Below, one piece after another: positions 59,401-64,000 of a DNA stretch of 64,000 nucleotides. The stretch is from Corbicula japonica (Eukaryota; Mollusca; Bivalvia; Venerida; Cyrenidae), in NCBI GenBank assembly GCA_038501625.1, contig JAZAYU010000174.1, forward strand, positions 930,001 to 994,000, written 5' to 3'. Position 1 is the stretch's first letter. Each line of letters opens with the position of its first letter. The notes beneath the pieces are model-generated. The model did no database searches, was not told the DNA's origin, and saw nothing but the letters and a program-made list of their open reading frames with translations. The translations under genes were made by a program, and so were the position numbers.

Positions 59401-62400
59401 AGAAAACGTATACGACACAATGCAACAAAATTGTATTACTAACATAAATAACAAGCAAAATGTCGTACGAGCATTAAAAAAATTGAAAAAAGTATCAAAA
59501 GATCGTATTCTTCACAACTTTATTAAACTACTTGCAAACTTGCAAATATGATACAAACTTACTTCCTTTCAAATAAAGTGCAATTTAAACTGCATTTGAT
59601 GGTATGAGACAAAAAAATGTCGCTCCTGTAAAATTTGTAAAAGTGACAATACGAGGTTTTGATATTAGGCCGACGATATATTAATCTTGAATTATTAAAT
59701 CAAAAATGTTTTCAGTACTGTTATCAGTAAATTTACCCGTTACGATGTCATGCAGTGATTGTTACGTATATCAGGGCTATCCGATCAACCTTTTTGGGGG
59801 GTTTTCCCGGTTAGCTCAATCGGTTGCGTTGCAGGAATTGCAGGGCTAGGCTCTGTCGCCGTGACGGTGCGGGTTCGCTCCCAGCTAGAGGCACTATCAT
59901 TTGAAATTCACAGTAGCGCTATTTGTGCAGTGTGGCAGCCGTAAAAAGTCTCCCCGTACATATAGTCAGTACTGTTATCAGTAAATTAACCGTTACCGAT
60001 GTCATGCAGTGATTGTTACGTATATCAAGGCTATCCGATCAACCTTTTTTCGTGGTTGTCCCGATTAGCTCAATCGGTTGCGTCGCAGGAATTGCAGGGC
60101 TAGGCGCTGTCACCGTGACGGTGCGGGTTCGCTCCCAGCTAGAGGCACTATCATTTTAAATAAAAATGGAAACTCAAACGAACTTCGCCCTTCCAACACG
60201 CACAAGCCAATGAACTAAATCTTACAGCTAACGTGTATCTTTGTTATAGTTGCGAAACAAGTCGCCGAGAAAAGAGATCACGTGATAAAGAAAAAGCCAG
60301 TATCAGTTAAGATGTTTATTCCGCCAAAAACAGGTAAGAAATTTATGATAATTGAGTCTTTTAAACAATGTTGATAAATAGTCAACTTAATTACATATAG
60401 AGAGCAAGAAAATATATTTATTTAAAACTGATTAAAATAATTTCATTGGAATAGTGGAACACTAAACATTTAATCAGAGACCTGAAATTAATGTACAATT
60501 TACCTAGTAACCAATACATGTAGCAGTTGTTTCATTTTGTCTTTGCTTATTCGTTAAATAGCCAAACCATCTCAGTCAGCAGTTATGAATTTCCTAAACT
60601 TAGAAAATCGTTATCGAATGCATGGAAGTGTTCATCAATTTAAGAATGGCAGCCATTATTAAATATAAATTGCTGGTCCATTTATAAATCAAGAAAAAAA
60701 GTTTACATTTGTTTTTTTTTAAACATAAAATAATGCATCCATCTTATTAATACAGTCTGTGTGTGTAAGAGAAAATGTTTGGGGTTGGAATTGTTATAGA
60801 TTTGCATCGACATTCTTTACAACCCGCCAAAACTATATCAAACGAAAGTCGTAAATAAGTTGGTATGAAGTATATAAATGAAATGTGACTGTATATTTAT
60901 AGATTGGTGTAACGGTGGAAAAAATAAAGAAGTTTTGAACAATGAAGTTATCAGGAAAAGTATTACAGATGAAGTAATACAGCGGATGGACACAAATTTT
61001 GTAAGCTGATTCGTACACACTATTTTAATTTAAGTGCTAGGCAATTTGAACTAACGAGAATGTTCATATTTAATTATAGATTGTATTCGGTTTGTACATA
61101 GAAACTAATAATGTGTGGATGTTATCAATTTAAGACAAACAAACAACAACAATAACTCGTTAAAGCCAATTAAAGAATTACAGAAACATATTGTGAAATT
61201 CCAAAATTGAACAATCGATATTTAGGCAGAATTACATTGTCATCTTCGCGAATGTTACTCCTATATTTTAAAACTGATGTGAAACAAATAATTATAATAA
61301 ATATCTAAAAAGAACAAGTAAGACCACCTCGAATGAGAATTGTACAGTATCATTTATATAAGCTATTACTTGTTACTTTGTTAAACACAAATTTTAGTCT
61401 TCTTTCGTGATAACCAACATTAGGTCATAGTAATAAAAGCAACGAATAAACAATCCCAGGTCAAAGACGTGTAGCAAATCCAGTCTTTCTTTAATGAAAA
61501 CTATCTTGTCATTTTTGTTGAAGACAAAGATACATTACCATAAATAAGTTTTGAAAAGATAGCATTAATGTTCATAAAAATAGTTAGCTTTACAGTAATC
61601 TTTACTTTTAAGTTTCACGGTTTAAAGTTATTGTTTCTGTTTTGTAATAATAAAGCTGCAAGAAATAAAAGCGATCGCTGAGGAATGTAAGGTGCATCTG
61701 GAATTGGACGTAAAGTCGGGAAATTTGGAAATTTCCGGAATTACTCAAAATGTGATGAATGCAACTGACAAAATATACAGGTGATTATTTCATTTTATCT
61801 GCACTTAGTCACTGTCATTCTAAACTTACATTTCTTTTGTTTGAACATAATTCGGGTTTCTCTCCTTTAATATAAAATAGGCACTGTACCTCCGTTGTCA
61901 TATCTGGTTTCGGATGTTTCAACGTTAGAACTTGTAGTGGTGTATGTCGATATAACTGGTGTTTAAAATACATGTTAAACTATTATATCTTTATCAATGA
62001 TTGATAACTTTCTCGAGCATATTTTACGACACAAAAATGTTAACGCAATCGCAACACTCTGCTTCTGTAAATTAAAGCCTCAATCGAATTTATACAGAAA
62101 TTTCTCAAAACATCTATCTCTTTCTCTTTCTCCCTGTCTAAATATTGAATTGCGCTCAACCCTGGGCTAGGCGGCGTCGGCAGTCATTTGCATTTCCATT
62201 ACTGTCCATCAACAGGCTCAATCAAACCGAGCCTGCAATATTTTCATATTTGTCGTGTTCGACGGCTTTCAAAGTTCCCTTTTCATCTATTTCCCTCTTT
62301 CTCTGTCACTCTCGCATGCACGCACGCAAAGGCACCATATTAAAAGACATGTATTTTATGAGTGGGTAGGCACCGAATACAATTTTTAAGGTAATTCATT

Positions 62401-63406
62401 CTTGCACACAATACAGTTTTACTTAATTTTGAGATGCGAAAATAAAACTATCGTTTTTAACAATTTTCAAAAATACTGTCATAAATAGATGAATATTAAC
62501 AATTACAGGAGACAATTGTTTAAGTTTTGTTAGAAAAGTAATAAAATGTGGTACCTTATATGTTGTCTAAACCGGGTGTCAAAATAAAGCATTTTATAAT
62601 CAAATAAATCCAAAATAATTAATTACAATATCCAGTTCAATGTTCCTTCTAATGCAAACCAGTTTTATTTTTTCAAAATAACTTGAAAATATTGCTTTTA
62701 TAAATAAAAATCCAAAAACATCATCAATTTTCCCATAAGGCCAGTCACCCATGCTAAAGCTCGAAATCATGCCGAAATGTGTTTACCTATACAACAATTT
62801 AATCTCTACATGTATAACAATGTAAATCTTGTGTGATAGTATTTGTGCAGTGTTTTGAAATTCATTATAGTCAATGTTTTAAAAGATATTTTGAAAAAAT
62901 AAAACTGGTTGGCCTAAGAGGGAACATTGAACTGGATATTGTTATTATTTATATTGGATTTATTTGAGTGGAAAATGCTTATTTTTTCACCCGGAATAGA
63001 CAACATAGCAGGTACCATATTTTATTACTTTTCTAACAAAATTCTTTTTTTTCAACTTTTGTCTTCTGTTATTATTAACATTCATCTGTTTATAAATGGA
63101 AAATGTTAAATGATGATTTCATTTTCACAGCTCAAACCCAGTAAAACTGTATTGGTGCAGGAATGAATTACCTTAAGTTTGTTACAGAATAATTATACTT
63201 ATTCCAAATTGTTTTATATCCAGTATTCTACTAGATGCACACTCACATGAAAATCATATGGAGGCAGCAGAACTCATGAGAAGCCTTGTACAGTGGTTTT
63301 ACATAGAAATTGATGGAGAAGGACACAAGTTGACAGAATACGACAAAGGATTAAACTATCGAATAGAAAGTGCATTCAAATCACAAGCTCCGACATGCAT
63401 ATTCGT
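56445..63406 (+). CDS. Second PARP14-like gene (RRM-like, KH-like, WWE), both ends incomplete
   Basis: Phase-consistent exons: about 56445-56636, 60250-60333, 60903-61000, 61656-61780 and 63224-63406, with the next exon beyond the window. Exon 1 plus exon 2 give an RRM-like fold as in PARP10/14 N-termini (MTGPSDIICEREREYIEMYF, VCYVTFESEE, then VAKQVAEKRDHVIKKKPVSV). The following exons are close paralogues of the first gene: DWCNGGKNK, then EVIQRMDTNF, an ISGITQNVMNATDKIY segment, and WWE (LVQWFYIEIDGEGHKLTEYD). The RRM part joins in phase to the KH-like part with no macrodomain exon between, unlike the first gene. The exon 1 start is uncertain by a few bases, and upstream exons may exist. 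A catalytic domain presumably lies to the right. Confidence 0.82.
57325..57570 (-). repeat. Dispersed repeat family copy (minus strand)
   Basis: AATATGCATATCAGGAATC, CAGCAAAAAGTAGAGGAAAA, AGCAAAACAATTTGCC and GGATCTAGGTTGAACCAACC in the family's order. Confidence 0.75.
57740..58730. repeat. Degenerate tandem array, units of about 160 bp
   Basis: Recurring strings are GCACTTGGTCCATAACTTTG, GAAACTACT, TTCACCATCAAAAT and CAACAAGACCCATAACT. Units start near 57765, 57920, 58265, 58428 and 58590. The stretch 58037-58195 is unlike the units and is flanked by direct CAAGACCCATAACTC copies. Confidence 0.65.
59278..59370 (-). repeat. tRNA-derived repeat (minus strand), second copy
   Basis: Near-identical to 24405-24500, including the AAAAAGT(C)ACTTTTATTGGA flank and CAATAGCTCAGTGGATAAGA. 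Confidence 0.6.
59725..60165 (+). repeat. tRNA-derived SINE, tandem dimer (plus strand)
   Basis: Two heads (about 59806-59903 and 60058-60155) contain GGTTAGCTCAATCGGTTGCG and CGGGTTCGCTCCCAGCTAGA. Tails and linker match the minus-strand dimer at 3172-3635. The frame at 59759-59944 is an artefact. Confidence 0.75.
62150..62295 (+). repeat. Dispersed repeat copy (CCCTGGGCTAGGCGGC...AAACCGAGCC family)
   Basis: GCTCAACCCTGGGCTAGGCG, AATCAAACCGAGCCTGCAAT and TTCCCTTTTCATCTATTT, as at 35205-35345. Confidence 0.65.
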
Positions 63407-64000
63407 GTAAGATAAGTTAAAGGGAAAGGTACAGCCTTCTCAATTTATACTGTATTATACACGCTTTCCATGTGTAGCTGTACTTACATGTATAACTGTA
63501 CATCTATCAATGAATAACTATGCATGCTTTACGAGGCCAGTCTGATTGTTAAAAGGCAAGACTGTATTAACGCAGCAAAATAATGTTTTCACTGTCACTG
63601 TAAACTAATTATCGACTAAACACAATGCTTTAATTGCCGTTTAAATGATTCGAATTAAGTATTACAATGGGTTTTCACTGTTTTAAATTTACACTCACTT
63701 CTAAATTCATTATTACAATTAGAGTCGGGTCCCCATTTCAACTCTTCATTTAATACAAAATCAGCTATTTTTCCTTTACTCGTCTTGCTTTCCTCGTGCC
63801 TTAGCCCCTAGTGACATTACATTGACCATCAACCAAAATTACCGATGTATTTTAGCATGAATAACACGTGCTAGCTCAAAAATGATATTTGAAGTCTGCT
63901 TAAGGCATCGCCACACTCCTCCCAATCCTATTCATCGATAAAATAAAAATCATCAAATCTCAGTAATGACAAAAGGCCATTCAATGAAACTTTGCACAAA
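63407..64000. other. Intron of the second PARP14-like gene, running off the window
   Basis: Begins with donor GTAAGA at 63407. No further exon is recognised before the edge. Confidence 0.5.

Larger units (their letters stand above)
56958..59679. mobile_element. 2.7 kb region bounded by perfect 31-bp inverted repeats, in the second PARP gene's intron
   Basis: 56958-56988 and 59649-59679 are exact inverted copies (ATATCGTCGGCC, AATATCAAAACCTCGTAT). It contains a dispersed-repeat copy, an array of about 160 bp units and a tRNA-like module. No target duplication or transposase was recognised, so it may be one non-autonomous element or two solo ends. Confidence 0.55.

Overview
The window is eukaryotic, probably nuclear DNA of a bivalve or related mollusc. 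It is AT-rich and gene-poor. Short exons sit behind clear GT/AG junctions, repeats are very dense, and the gene families seen (PARP14-like, B-box/coiled-coil TRIM-like) are expanded in bivalves. The organism call is an inference from gene content and repeat style; nothing in the sequence proves the species.

Host genes. Three multi-exon genes lie on the + strand. A PARP14-like mono-ADP-ribosyltransferase (21.2-30.6 kb, 11 exons recognised, 5' end not found) encodes macrodomain, KH-like segment, WWE and ART catalytic domain. A B-box/coiled-coil protein starts at 37375 and has a second exon at 46277-46797; its 3' end was not found. A second PARP14-like gene (56.4 kb to beyond the right edge) encodes an RRM-like domain joined directly to the KH-like and WWE exons, with no macrodomain exon seen. 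PARP14-like and TRIM-like proteins are often innate-immune factors, so this may be a small immune cluster. A frameshifted C48 (Ulp1-like) protease pseudogene lies at 4.39-5.16 kb.

Virus-like island. The most striking object is a 12.2 kb element at 7924-20100. It has termini AGTAGTA...TACTACT, a perfect 6-bp target duplication (CACAAA at 7918-7923 and 20101-20106) and terminal inverted repeats of more than 2 kb. Its higher-GC core carries a C2H2 mini-protein, an FtsK/HerA (A32-like) packaging ATPase broken by one in-frame stop, several small ORFs and a membrane protein. These are marks of a Polinton/adintovirus-type element. No PolB, integrase, adenain-type protease, major capsid or penton gene is recognisable, so it looks like an internally deleted, non-autonomous derivative. 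Its arms carry bZIP-site arrays, an ORF duplicated in both arms (intact on the right, frameshifted on the left) and simple-sequence blocks. Two later insertions are nested in it: a roughly 3.8 kb AT-rich element full of the motif GGTAACATATT in the left arm, and an 807-bp mariner inside the membrane-protein gene.

Other repeats. These include a 1210-bp foldback element with 451-bp arms and an 8-bp target duplication (53933-55142); a 3.85 kb element bounded by TTAA; a 2.7 kb element with perfect 31-bp inverted ends; a 758-bp element holding two convergent tRNA-like modules; four arrays with units of about 155-160 bp; tRNA-derived SINE dimers; an abundant dispersed repeat ending near ATGCATAT; and several MITEs. 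The remaining DNA is AT-rich intron or intergenic sequence in which I saw nothing supportable.
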